A stretch of DNA of 64,000 nucleotides. Origin: Roseiarcus sp963836695 (lineage in GTDB: Bacteria; Pseudomonadota; Alphaproteobacteria; Rhizobiales; Beijerinckiaceae). The stretch covers positions 40,507 to 104,506 of the forward strand of contig CAWIKX010000016.1 of NCBI GenBank assembly GCA_963836695.1, read 5' to 3'. This document shows positions 18,596 to 27,813 of the stretch, in pieces; within the stretch, counting starts at the first letter, position 1; every line of letters begins with the position of its first letter. The translations under genes and the position numbers were made by a program. The notes under the pieces were generated by a model. The model did not search any database, was not told where the DNA came from, and saw only the letters and a list, made by a program, of their open reading frames with translations.

Positions 18596-19675
18596 CTAAA
18601 TCGACGGCGCCCAATGGACGAGCTTGGCTCTCGTCGCAGCCTCATGCACGCGCCGCGCCTCAATCGCTGTCATCGTCGCGCGCAGAACCTCGGTCACGCC
18701 GGCTCGCGTCGCAGTCGAGAGCATGAGTGGCTTTGCGCGCTTTGCGCCGGGCGCAAGCGGTGGCCCGAACTCGCGGATCACGCGCGCGAGGCGCTCCGCC
18801 TGCTTCTTCAGCGTCGCCTCGTCGACCGCATCGACTTTCGACAGCGCGACAATCTCGGCTTTCTCGCCGAGGCCCTCGCCATAGGCCGTGAGCTCGCGAC
18901 GGACCGTGCGATAGTCGGCGCCAGCGTTCTCGCCCGTCGCGTCCACGAGATGGACGATCGCCCCGCAACGCTCGACATGCCCTAGAAACCGGTCGCCGAG
19001 GCCGTGCCCCTCATGCGCGCCCTCGATCAATCCGGGTATGTCGGCGAGCACGAAGTCGCGCCCGTCGATCCGGACGACGCCGAGACCTGGATGGAGGGTG
19101 GTGAACGGATAGTCCGCGATCTTAGGCTTGGCGGCCGAGACGGCGGCGAGGAACGTTGATTTGCCTGCGTTTGGGAGGCCGATGAGGCCAGCGTCGGCGA
19201 TCAGCTTCAGTCGCAGAATGAGCGTGCGCTCTATGCCCTCGAGACCGGGGTTGGCGCGGCGCGGGGCTCGGTTTGTCGAAGTCGTGAAGTGAAGGTTGCC
19301 AAAGCCGCCGTTGCCGCCCGCGGCCACCACCACGCGTTGGCCAGGCTCCGTGAGGTCGGCGAGCATCGCGCCGCTCCCCTCGTCGAAGACCTGCGTTCCA
19401 ACCGGCGCCCTCAGAACCGCGTCGGCGCCGCGTCCGCCAGCCCGGTTGCGGCCCATCCCATGCATTCCGGTCTTGGCCTTGAAATGCTGCTGGTAGCGAA
19501 AGTCGATGAGCGTGTTGAGGCCTTCCGCGCATTCAACCACAACGTCGCCGCCGCGCCCACCGTCCCCGCCGTCGGGGCCGCCGAACTCGATGAATTTCTC
19601 ACGCCGGAACGAGACGGCGCCGGCCCCGCCGTCGCCTGAACGAACGTACACGCGCGCTTGGTCGAGAAACTTCAT
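18596..19675 (-). CDS. obgE: Obg-family GTPase
   Basis: Ribosome-associated GTPase needed for 50S maturation and growth control, 359 residues. The glycine-rich Obg fold occupies about residues 1-158 (VRSGDGGAGAVSFRR, GPDGGDGGRGGDVV). The G domain follows with G1 GLPNAGKST, G3 DIPGLIEGAHEG and G4 LSKVD. It lacks the long acidic C-terminal tail of E. coli ObgE, as usual in alphaproteobacteria. It lies downstream of rplU, rpmA and the GNAT gene on the same strand. proB and proA, its usual followers, are absent here. Confidence 0.95.
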   Translation of the reverse strand: MKFLDQARVYVRSGDGGAGAVSFRREKFIEFGGPDGGDGGRGGDVVVECAEGLNTLIDFRYQQHFKAKTGMHGMGRNRAGGRGADAVLRAPVGTQVFDEGSGAMLADLTEPGQRVVVAAGGNGGFGNLHFTTSTNRAPRRANPGLEGIERTLILRLKLIADAGLIGLPNAGKSTFLAAVSAAKPKIADYPFTTLHPGLGVVRIDGRDFVLADIPGLIEGAHEGHGLGDRFLGHVERCGAIVHLVDATGENAGADYRTVRRELTAYGEGLGEKAEIVALSKVDAVDEATLKKQAERLARVIREFGPPLAPGAKRAKPLMLSTATRAGVTEVLRATMTAIEARRVHEAATRAKLVHWAPSI

Positions 19676-19710
19676 TGGTGTCGCTTCCGATCAGGCAGGG
19701 CGGCCTCGCC

Positions 19711-19830
19711 CCCCTCTCCTACGGGAGAGGGGTTGGGGGTGAGGGTTCCACGGGCGAAACACGCTCCGCCCCTCGAGCCGAAGCCCTCATCCGGCTGGCG
19801 TACTCCCACCTTCTCCCGGGGGGAGAGGGG
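19711..19830. repeat. Pair of palindromic repeats (REP/BIME-like) between obgE and GNAT gene
   Basis: CCCCTCTCC-TACG-GGAGAGGGG (19711-19732) is followed by a TTGGGGGTGAGGG tail. About 75 bases on is the inverted counterpart, CCCTCATCCGG and then the TTCTCCC/GGGAGAG stem around 19811-19827. Two opposed copies of one palindrome form a mosaic-type intergenic element. It fills the 172-base gap between obgE and the upstream GNAT gene. Confidence 0.65.
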
Positions 19831-19847
19831 AAAGAGGGGCGGGGTCG

Positions 19848-20459
19848 TCATGGGGCGTGCGCCAAGCGCACGGACGCTTCGCGCCTCGGCGCGACGGCGC
19901 CGGCCCAACTCGCCCGCGCAAGGCGGAAGCTCGAGCACTCGACCAAGCCGCCGCGCGCCGGCGCGCCCTGCAGGCCCGTGCCGATCCGCAAAAACCCGCA
20001 CTTTCCAAGCACAGCCTGCGAGGCCTCGTTCTCGACCCTGACGCTGGCCAGGATCTCGACCGTCCGGGTCAAAACGAAGGCTGCGTTAATCACCGCTTCC
20101 GCCGCCTCGGTCGCGAGGCCCTTGCCCCACATCTCCGGCGCCAACACAAAACCAACCGCGAGGCGGTCCGTGCCGCGTGATTCGAGGCTGATCGAGCCAA
20201 TGGCGTCGCTCTTGCCTCGGACTGGCGTCATAACCAGGGTCAAGTCCCGGCCGGCTGAGTTGGCTTCGCGCGCGGCGTAGATGAACCGCTCGGCCGAGCC
20301 CTTGGGGTAGGGATGCGGGATGCGAGCCGTATAGCGGGCGACCTCCCAGCGGCTGCAAAATTTATGAATTGCGGCGGCGTCGCAGATCCTGGGCCAGCGC
20401 AGCCAAAGCCGCGGCGTTTCGAGCCGGAACACATCGTCTCTCGCCAGATCGGGGAACAT
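19848..20459 (-). CDS. GNAT-family N-acetyltransferase (RimJ/RimL-like)
   Basis: Acetyl-CoA dependent transferase. ATG 20459 is chosen because it begins MFPDLARDDVFRLETPRL, directly at the RimJ/RimL-type LxTxRLxLR opening; the frame is open upstream to 20579. The acetyl-CoA site is GFVLAPEMWGKGLATEA and the C-terminal SVRVENEASQAVLGKCGF block is typical. It sits between rpmA and obgE, a conserved place in Hyphomicrobiales, which hints at a ribosomal or translation-factor substrate. The substrate itself is not known. Confidence 0.85.
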   Translation of the reverse strand: MFPDLARDDVFRLETPRLWLRWPRICDAAAIHKFCSRWEVARYTARIPHPYPKGSAERFIYAAREANSAGRDLTLVMTPVRGKSDAIGSISLESRGTDRLAVGFVLAPEMWGKGLATEAAEAVINAAFVLTRTVEILASVRVENEASQAVLGKCGFLRIGTGLQGAPARGGLVECSSFRLARASWAGAVAPRREASVRLAHAP

Positions 20460-20650
20460 CTCATCACCGGTCAGTAGCCCATCCAAGGGCCAAAACGACG
20501 AAGGGGACACGGCGACCGCATCCCCTTCGTAAGCTTCGCTTACCGGACGAATGAGTAGGCTCTTAGGCCTTTGTCTCATCTCGAAATTTGTCTTTCGAGA
20601 ACGTCCGCGGGGCTTGTCGCCGAAGCGGGGTTCTCGTCTTTCTCCCCGCT

Positions 20651-20917
20651 TTATTCTGAAGCGCTAATCGCTCGTACCGTTACATATTGGCGCCCGTCGC
20701 CTTTTCGCTCAAAAGCGACTTCGCCGGCGGCGGTGGCGAACAAAGTATGGTCCGTACCGAGGCCAACATTCCGACCAGGATGAAATTTAGTTCCTCGTTG
20801 GCGCACAAGAATCATGCCGCCAATAACTTGCTGGCCGCCAAACTTCTTCACGCCCAGACGACGACCGGCCGAATCGCGCCCGTTGCGTGATGAACCGCCT
20901 GCCTTCTTGTGAGCCAT
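20651..20917 (-). CDS. rpmA: 50S ribosomal protein L27
   Basis: Ribosomal large-subunit protein near the peptidyl transferase centre, 88 residues. The N-terminus MAHKKAGGSSRNGRDS and the QRGTKFHPGRNVG block are diagnostic. It follows rplU on the minus strand in the universal rplU-rpmA pairing, with about 107 bases between. It is presumably cotranscribed from the promoter upstream of rplU. Confidence 0.98.
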   Translation of the reverse strand: MAHKKAGGSSRNGRDSAGRRLGVKKFGGQQVIGGMILVRQRGTKFHPGRNVGLGTDHTLFATAAGEVAFERKGDGRQYVTVRAISASE

Positions 20918-21024
20918 TGTCTTCGCTCCGAAACCTTACTGGCCACCCGCCCGTCAAGACGGCGGCCGAGTCTGAACTCTCTATAGCGCATTCGAATGCG
21001 CCGTGGAATCGTCGTTGCGCCCGC

Positions 21025-21378
21025 CTATTCGCCGGAAGGCGTCTCGGCCCGCGAGGACCTCTCTCCGCCGGTCAGAATGTCGGTCACCCGCACAATTGTC
21101 AGGTCCTGCCTGTGGCCGCGCTTGCGCTTCGAATTCTTGCGCCGGCGCTTCTTGAAGGCGATGACCTTAGGCCCGCGCGTCTGCTCGACGATCTCGCCAA
21201 CGACGCTTGCGCCCTTAACGTGGGGCGCTCCGACATGATTGGCGTCGCCGTCGAACAGCGCCAACACTTCGTCGAACACAATCTTGGAGCCGGCTTCGCC
21301 GGGCAAGGTCATGACCGTGATTTTGTCTTCGGCGGCAACCTTATACTGCTTGCCGCCGGTCTTGATGACTGCGAACAT
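21025..21378 (-). CDS. rplU: 50S ribosomal protein L21
   Basis: Ribosomal large-subunit protein, 117 residues from ATG 21378 (MFAVIKTGGKQYKV). The open frame begins 12 codons earlier, but the L21 family starts at this methionine. The KKRRRKNSKRKRGHRQ basic block is the 23S rRNA-binding signature. The C-terminus ends in a short polar tail (RSSRAETPSGE). The gene is preceded by a leader of about 165 nt with a strong hairpin and consensus-like promoter. Confidence 0.97.
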   Translation of the reverse strand: MFAVIKTGGKQYKVAAEDKITVMTLPGEAGSKIVFDEVLALFDGDANHVGAPHVKGASVVGEIVEQTRGPKVIAFKKRRRKNSKRKRGHRQDLTIVRVTDILTGGERSSRAETPSGE

Positions 21379-21506
21379 CGTTTTTTCCCGTGTTCCGCCC
21401 GGCTCGCTACGCATGAGACATGCGCGGGCCGGCTTCTTTGCAGTTGACCGAAAATGCGGCTCTCGCGAACCGCGGCTTAACGCTCGGGCTTTGAGCCGAG
21501 GAGCTC

Positions 21507-21537
21507 AAAACTAAAAGCGCGGCTTGGGGGCCGCGCT
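21507..21537 (-). terminator. Hairpin plus U-rich tract in the rplU leader
   Basis: On the minus strand AGCGCGGC-CCCCAA-GCCGCGCT is a perfect 8-bp stem followed directly by TTTTAGTTTT, the form of an intrinsic terminator. It lies only about 6 bases from the predicted start of the rplU transcript and about 140 bases before the gene. It could be an early attenuator or produce a short RNA. Confidence 0.6.
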
Positions 21538-21550
21538 GGAGCGTGCCGAG

Positions 21551-21579
21551 CCTATAGGCGGGGCTTCCTTCAAAGTCAA
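21551..21579 (-). promoter_or_regulatory. Predicted sigma-70 promoter of rplU-rpmA
   Basis: Reading on the minus strand, -35 TTGACT (21579-21574) and -10 TATAGG (21556-21551) are separated by 17 bases, close to the housekeeping consensus. The predicted start near 21544 gives a leader of about 165 nt for rplU. Confidence 0.65.
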
Positions 21580-21653
21580 CGCTTTTGCAGCCGGCCCGCT
21601 GGCGGCGCTTGGCAGGCGCAGTTACGGTTGAGCACCGAACCGGTGGGGAACAT

Positions 21654-22106
21654 ATGTTCGTCGATTGGCTGCTGGCAAGCTTCCATCATCTGGCGGTCTT
21701 TTCGCTCGCGGCGATCCTGTCGGCGGAGATCTTCCTCACGGCTGGGCCGATCGATGACCGCATGGCGCTGAGAATCGCTCGCGTCGACGCCTGGTTCGGG
21801 ATCACGGCGGCGCTCGTTGTCGCCGCGGGGGTTTTGCGGGTGTTCTTCGGCGCCAAGGGCTACGAGTATTATTGGGCCAACATCTTCTTCTGGGCCAAGA
21901 TGGCGCTGTTCGTAGGCGTCGGCCTCGTCTCTGTCGCGCCGACCATGCTGTACATCGGCTGGCGACGGCGCGTGCGCGCAGACCCCTCCTTCCGCCCGCC
22001 AGGGGACGAGATCAAGCAATTGCGTCAGGCTCTATACGTCGAGGCAGGCCTATTCGCCCTCATTCCGCTATGCGCCGCGGCGATGGCGCGCGGCTACGGG
22101 ATGTAA
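21654..22106 (+). CDS. DUF2214-family integral membrane protein
   Basis: About 150 residues with four hydrophobic segments: LLASFHHLAVFSLAAIL, WFGITAALVVAAGVL, FFWAKMALFVGVGLV and GLFALIPLCAAAMA. The start ATG 21654 is chosen over the open frame at 21585, with GGTGGGGAA just upstream. The HH pair in helix 1 and KGYEYYWANIFFWAK are typical of the DUF2214 family, whose function is unknown. It is divergent from rplU and convergent with the PEP-CTERM gene at 22113. Confidence 0.75.
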   Translation: MFVDWLLASFHHLAVFSLAAILSAEIFLTAGPIDDRMALRIARVDAWFGITAALVVAAGVLRVFFGAKGYEYYWANIFFWAKMALFVGVGLVSVAPTMLYIGWRRRVRADPSFRPPGDEIKQLRQALYVEAGLFALIPLCAAAMARGYGM

Positions 22107-22112
22107 GAGCCG

Positions 22113-22814
22113 TCAAGCGGAGTTTGCGGGAGCTGCGGCTTTTCGGCGTAACGCTGCATAGCCGAGGCCGGCGAAGCCAATCAGCATCATCGCCCAGGTC
22201 GATGGTTCGGGAGCGGCTGTGAAGGTTATGTCGTCAAAGTCAGCTGCTGTGCCCAAGAACTGTATCGATCTGGCGGTCCCTGAGAAACTGACCTGCGCCG
22301 AGGTGAAGGGACATAACTCCGCATCGCCGTAATCCGGGCAGCCGACCGCGTTGGCGGGCAGGTTGAGTGTCGCCAGCAGCTCGCCTGTGCCGTCAAGTCC
22401 GCTCCAAATGGCAAGCCTGACGGTTAGAAGCGTCGTCACGTAGTTGAGGGAAAGCTCGGTCGTAAGGCCTCCCGCAACATCCATGAAGGCTGGGATTATG
22501 CTGTTAAATTCGAGCGCGCTCTCCTGCGAGTCCGCGGGGCCGAGGCCCCCTTTCGAAACGCGATCGCACGACGAGACGGTCAAACTATTGAGGCAAGCGG
22601 CATTAAGCCCACGACTGAAGGTCACGCCATAATCAGGCCCGCTCGTGCCGGCGCCGCTCGTGCCTCCGTTGTAGAAATCATTGATCTTGGTCCGCGCGAA
22701 CGGATAGGATGCCGCAACGCCTTCGAACGTCAGATCCACGATCGCCGCGTGAGCGCTCGACGCCAGTCCGATCGCGACCGCGCCGACCGCCAAAAACGTC
22801 AGAATTCTTCTCAT
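22113..22814 (-). CDS. PEPxxWA-CTERM exported protein 1
   Basis: 233 residues. The Sec signal peptide (ILTFLAVGAVAIGLASSAHA) is followed by a beta-rich secreted domain with two cysteine pairs (CLNSLTVSSC, and CPDYGDAELC). It ends in the sorting tail APEPSTWAMMLIGFAG, a short hydrophobic helix and a basic RRK stop-transfer. In this family the tail targets proteins to exosortase-type processing at the cell envelope. No exosortase gene is in the window. It is the last of four consecutive minus-strand genes with the same tail. Confidence 0.85.
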   Translation of the reverse strand: MRRILTFLAVGAVAIGLASSAHAAIVDLTFEGVAASYPFARTKINDFYNGGTSGAGTSGPDYGVTFSRGLNAACLNSLTVSSCDRVSKGGLGPADSQESALEFNSIIPAFMDVAGGLTTELSLNYVTTLLTVRLAIWSGLDGTGELLATLNLPANAVGCPDYGDAELCPFTSAQVSFSGTARSIQFLGTAADFDDITFTAAPEPSTWAMMLIGFAGLGYAALRRKAAAPANSA

Positions 22815-22850
22815 GGAAAAGTCCCCCTCTCAATCGGAACGCGGCCTGGA

Positions 22851-23450
22851 TCATTCGACTATGGATCGAGCCGCCGTTCCGCCTTTCATCGTACGATAGC
22901 CGGCGTAGCCGAGCCCAACGAAGCCGATCATCATCATCGCCCCGGTGGAGGGCTCAGGGACCGCCGGCGTTGCGGGCGTATAGTCATAGGTCACGAAACC
23001 GTCGAGCATACCCGACAGCGTTCCTGGGGGTCTCCTCGGAGTTCCCCGTGCTTCGAAAAAAGAGACGATCGCCCCTATTCCGGTGAAAGTCGACAATGTC
23101 TCTGGATCGCTCGACTCGCTCAGTAGGTCGACATCGATGACGCGAGGATCCGTTGAGGACGAACTTGAGAACGTCTGGCTTGATCTCTGGCTCAATCTAC
23201 GACTGAACAATTCGAGTTCAGACGGGTCCACGCCGGGCGTCCAAGTCAACGATCCATCGATTGTCTGAGAGACTTCATTGAGCGTTCCAAGACTTGGATT
23301 GAACAGAACGTACGAATTGCTGAAATACTCGCGGTTCGTCTCGCCCGAAACGAACAGGATGATGTCGAACTTGATCGTCGCGGCCGAAGCCGCGTTTGGC
23401 GTCGCGGCCAGGATCCCGGCGGCCAAAGTCAGAAAAGCGGCAACGCGCAT
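22851..23450 (-). CDS. PEP-CTERM-like exported protein 2 with degenerate sorting motif
   Basis: 199 residues with a signal peptide (FLTLAAGILAATPNAASA) and a serine-rich middle. The C-terminal tail reads VPEPSTGAMMMIGFVG, with glycine in place of the usual tryptophan and a weaker basic end (YRTMKGG). The repeat-like pieces FNPSLGTL and GSLTWTPG are shared with protein 4 (24207-24785), so the two are paralogues. The start lies inside the 3' end of protein 3 (22-base overlap), which implies cotranscription and coupling. Function unknown. Confidence 0.75.
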   Translation of the reverse strand: MRVAAFLTLAAGILAATPNAASAATIKFDIILFVSGETNREYFSNSYVLFNPSLGTLNEVSQTIDGSLTWTPGVDPSELELFSRRLSQRSSQTFSSSSSTDPRVIDVDLLSESSDPETLSTFTGIGAIVSFFEARGTPRRPPGTLSGMLDGFVTYDYTPATPAVPEPSTGAMMMIGFVGLGYAGYRTMKGGTAARSIVE

Positions 23451-24100
23451 TGGCAGCCCTCACACTCGGCCCGAAGCTCGGGCCTGCGCCGGCCTAGACC
23501 GACGATGGCTGTCTTTCGCCGCACCGCCGCGTAGCCAAGGCCAGCAAATCCAAGGAACATCATGGCCCAGGTCGAAGGCTCGGGGACCGAGCCCGCTACG
23601 ACATTGAGCGTGAACGTGTCGGCGTGGTCGCCTGTGCCCCAACTGTAAACGTAGGAGCCAGGCGTCAGGCCCAGTGAAGCGAAGGAAGCGCCGAGATAGG
23701 CGGATGTTTCCGACAGCGCGCCTCCCGAATAGTCGTCGGGAACAATGATTTCCGCGCCGGACGGGACAAGACCAACAAGGTCGCCGCTGCTCGAGCTTGC
23801 AAAGGTGGTGGCTCCAGGCCCCCAGTTGGCTGGCCCTGAAAGGGCGCCCTCGTAAATATCCCCCTCTGCGCCTTTGGCGCCCGAAGTGTACGAAGGCTCG
23901 TTGGGCGTTACAAACAGCTTGGTGAAGATACCGCCGACGCGTTCCAAGTCGGTCAGATCAAGCGTGCCGCCGCCGACCTCAACGACATTCGAACCGACCT
24001 CCTCGAAAGTCGTCACATACGCCCCCTGAGCGCTCGGCGCGGCGAGGACGCCGAGCGCTGAAGCCATGGCCGCAACCCAACAGAGTGTTCGCTTCGTCAT
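23429..24100 (-). CDS. PEPxxWA-CTERM exported protein 3
   Basis: 223 residues with a signal peptide (VAAMASALGVLAAPSAQG), a secreted domain rich in G, S and T, and the tail VPEPSTWAMMFLGFAG followed by a helix and RRKT. Unlike its neighbours it continues about 25 residues past the basic cluster, with RRRPELRAECEGCQC. This could be a real extension, or readthrough because the usual stop was lost or a frameshift occurred. A 7-bp hairpin (GGCCCGA-AGC-TCGGGCC, 23468-23484) lies in this 3' extension. Confidence 0.78.
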   Translation of the reverse strand: MTKRTLCWVAAMASALGVLAAPSAQGAYVTTFEEVGSNVVEVGGGTLDLTDLERVGGIFTKLFVTPNEPSYTSGAKGAEGDIYEGALSGPANWGPGATTFASSSSGDLVGLVPSGAEIIVPDDYSGGALSETSAYLGASFASLGLTPGSYVYSWGTGDHADTFTLNVVAGSVPEPSTWAMMFLGFAGLGYAAVRRKTAIVGLGRRRPELRAECEGCQCALPLF

Positions 24101-24206
24101 GTGTCTTCCCCTCTATGCGCCGGTTTTACCCACGTCGGCGGACAAAGACCGTCCGGCGTGCGCGGGTGAGCGCCTTCCTGGACGACCGCCCACTAGGCCG
24201 GCCGCT

Positions 24207-24785
24207 TTACGCGGAGACTCTGCCCAGGGCGGTCTTGCGCCGCACCGCCGCATAGCCAAGACCGGCGAAGCCCACGAGCATCATCGCCCAGGTGGACGGT
24301 TCGGGAACCGGCGCGTCGGATGGCGTGTAAGTGTAGGTCACTGTGCCGTTGAGGACCGTGCGATCGAACTCTCCGTCCGAACTATCAAAGGCCGAGAGCA
24401 GTTCTGTTTGAACGCCGGGGCCAATAAGGGCAGTTGCAGCGGCGCCATTGAGATCCACCATGACGTCTTGTTCACCGCTGTTGGCAGGAACTGTGACCAT
24501 CTGCGAGGCGGTGATTGGCGAGAGAACCAAGAGGAGCGTGGCCGGGGGCGGCACGTGCCCATTTTCCTCGCCAGGGGTCCACATCAGGTCCCCGGACACG
24601 GATATGGCTACGCCCGTCAACGTCCCAAGCGCTGGGTTAAATCCCAAGAACTGACTGGTCACATTTTGGTTCGCGTCTCCCGCTGCAATATCAAAGAAAG
24701 TCGGCACTTGAATCGTGGCGGCGTAAGCCGCCGAGGTCACCGCCAGCAGACCCGCGGCCAAGGCTAAAAAAGCAAACTTGCGCAT
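24207..24785 (-). CDS. PEPxxWA-CTERM exported protein 4
   Basis: 192 residues from ATG 24785, which has a GGGGGG ribosome site; the longer frame from 24833 has no fitting start. The signal peptide (FLALAAGLLAVTSAAYA) is followed by a beta-rich domain with FNPALGTLTGV and GDLMWTPG, matching protein 2. The tail is VPEPSTWAMMLVGFAG followed by a hydrophobic stretch and RRKT. It is the first gene of the four-gene run in transcription order. A near-perfect operator-like palindrome lies 100 bases upstream. Confidence 0.85.
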   Translation of the reverse strand: MRKFAFLALAAGLLAVTSAAYAATIQVPTFFDIAAGDANQNVTSQFLGFNPALGTLTGVAISVSGDLMWTPGEENGHVPPPATLLLVLSPITASQMVTVPANSGEQDVMVDLNGAAATALIGPGVQTELLSAFDSSDGEFDRTVLNGTVTYTYTPSDAPVPEPSTWAMMLVGFAGLGYAAVRRKTALGRVSA

Positions 24786-24885
24786 ATTACCCCCCTGCGT
24801 CACTGTGGATATCCCAGACGTACGGCCCCACACTTACCGCAATGAAAGTTAACACTACTTACGCAGCGTTCGAATGACTAAAGCT

Positions 24886-24903
24886 GTTCACATTTCCGTG
24901 AAC
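24886..24903. promoter_or_regulatory. Operator-like palindrome GTTCAC-N6-GTGAAC
   Basis: A perfect 6-bp inverted repeat with 6-base spacing lies in the AT-rich gap between the PEP-CTERM genes (minus strand) and the LuxR-type remnant (plus strand). It is suited to a dimeric regulator. No binding protein can be named. Confidence 0.35.
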
Positions 24904-24969
24904 CGATGCTCAGTCGTCTGAACACTAAATTGGGCGACTTTGCCGTCGATGTACTGTGTTTTAGTCTAG

Positions 24970-25395
24970 TTGATTCTAGCGGCGTTCCAGCATCGACCCA
25001 GTCATGACATATACGCTCGATCCGACTTCAATGACCATCCGGTCAATTCCGATCGCGAAGCGGAAGGGCGGCCGCCCTGCGTGCTTCACGTGCTGCCGTT
25101 GCGGCGCAATGCGCACGATATTTTCTCAGGCGGCGACATACTGATCGCTGTGACCGCGCTCAGCGCCTCATCGACAGCGCCGTCGCCTGCGGTGGTTGAG
25201 AGCCTTTTCGACTTGACGCAGTCGGAAGTGTCTTTCGCGAGCGCCTTGGCGCAAGGCCGGACGGTGAGCGAGGCGTCACGACAATGCGGCCTGAAGGTGA
25301 GCTCAGAGCGCACCTACCTCGCGCGGATTTTCGCCAAGACTGGAACGCATCGCCAGGCGGAGCTTGTGGCGCTTCTCGCTTCCGCGCATCCTTAA
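24970..25395 (+). pseudogene. LuxR-type HTH regulator, N-terminally truncated remnant
   Basis: Only the C-terminal part of a LuxR-type regulator is present: RPPCVLHVLPLRRNAHDIFSG, followed by the HTH region FDLTQSEVSFASALAQG, SEASRQCGLKVSSERTYLARIFAKTG and the HRQAELVALL helix. I recall full-length relatives of roughly 370 residues with a long N-terminal domain; here the frame starts at a TTG at 24970 with no ribosome site and stops lie just upstream. The HTH itself is intact, so a short functional regulator cannot be excluded. It neighbours the PEP-CTERM genes. Confidence 0.6.
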
Positions 25396-25419
25396 TGCGT
25401 CAGCGATAACTCGCGCGCC

Positions 25420-25713
25420 TTATACCCCTTCGACGATGCGAATCTCCCGATCGGCTCCGCCGGCGAGCGCGTCCAGCGCTTCTTTATACGCCGGGCTATC
25501 GTGCGCCGCCCGAGCCGCTTCCACGCTGTCGAACTCGAGGAGCACCGTGCGCTCCCGAATGCCGGCCTCATAGACATGCGCAGGCATTCCGCGCGCCAGG
25601 AAACGCCCTCCTGCGGCGGTGAGCGCCGGCCCGGCGAGCTTGGCGTAAGCGGCCAGCGCATCCGGATTGCTGATCGAACGATATGTGGAGATCCAATAAG
25701 CTTTAGCCATCAC
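25420..25713 (-). CDS. DUF1330-family protein
   Basis: 97-residue ferredoxin-like-fold protein of the DUF1330 family. Signatures include KAYWISTYRSISNPDALAAY, GGRFLARG and LLEFDSVEAARAAHDSPAYKEAL. Members are small cytosolic dimers of unknown role. Its start is 28 bases after the stop of the malate synthase gene, on the same strand, so it is probably the last gene of that transcript. Confidence 0.85.
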   Translation of the reverse strand: MMAKAYWISTYRSISNPDALAAYAKLAGPALTAAGGRFLARGMPAHVYEAGIRERTVLLEFDSVEAARAAHDSPAYKEALDALAGGADREIRIVEGV

Positions 25714-25748
25714 GGTTTCCCTCAGCCTGTTACCCGGATTGAGTCGCT

Positions 25749-27347
<1,599 letters not shown>

Positions 27348-27428
27348 GAAGGGCTCCGCAAAGGCGTTGGAAGGTTAAGGAGCCCGTCCTAAACCTTTTC
27401 GCCGCCTTTGTGGAGAGCTAGGCGTCGC

Positions 27429-27707
27429 TTAAGCCGCGAGATCGGTTCGTTCGCCAACGGACCGCGCGCGCCACGCCCTCCGCCGAACCAGCAATCCGGA
27501 CGGGTCCGCGTCCAAGGGCAGCGCCGTCGCGTCATTGACGTCGGACCGGGTGAGGCCGATGTCGCGCAACTCAAAGTCCGACATCCCCGCCAGCTCGAAC
27601 ATCGTTCGCCGCGCCGCACTGACCCGGGCCGGCCAAGTCAGGACGCGCCACAGGGCCTTCATTGGAACGAAGCCTGTATGTGAATGTGACACAACCATGT
27701 TCGTCAC
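27429..27707 (-). CDS. DUF1127 small protein
   Basis: 92 residues ending with the DUF1127 motif FELAGMSDFELRDIGLTRSDV, preceded by an arginine-rich helix (WPARVSAARR). DUF1127 proteins are short, often stress-induced, and in some alphaproteobacteria bind RNA or are linked to small-RNA release. A 20-bp hairpin lies directly before the ribosome site, and a LysR-type promoter-like sequence lies about 100 bases upstream. Confidence 0.8.
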   Translation of the reverse strand: MTNMVVSHSHTGFVPMKALWRVLTWPARVSAARRTMFELAGMSDFELRDIGLTRSDVNDATALPLDADPSGLLVRRRAWRARSVGERTDLAA

Positions 27708-27720
27708 CTTAATTTTAGGG

Positions 27721-27764
27721 ACGACTCTCCCTTCGGCGCGAAGCTCGCGCCGAAGGGAAGTCGT
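27721..27764. promoter_or_regulatory. 20-bp hairpin in the DUF1127 leader
   Basis: TCCCTTCGGCGCGA-AGC-TCGCGCCGAAGGGA is a perfect 14-bp stem (27728-27758). It is extended by ACGACT and AGTCGT across a single bulged C at 27727. It ends 14 bases before the DUF1127 start codon. It may be an mRNA stabiliser or processing site, or a terminator from the other side. Confidence 0.65.
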
Positions 27765-27813
27765 TCAATCTCGGGATGCTCATCTCGGGACGCTTACTTA
27801 TATGGTGAGAGTC

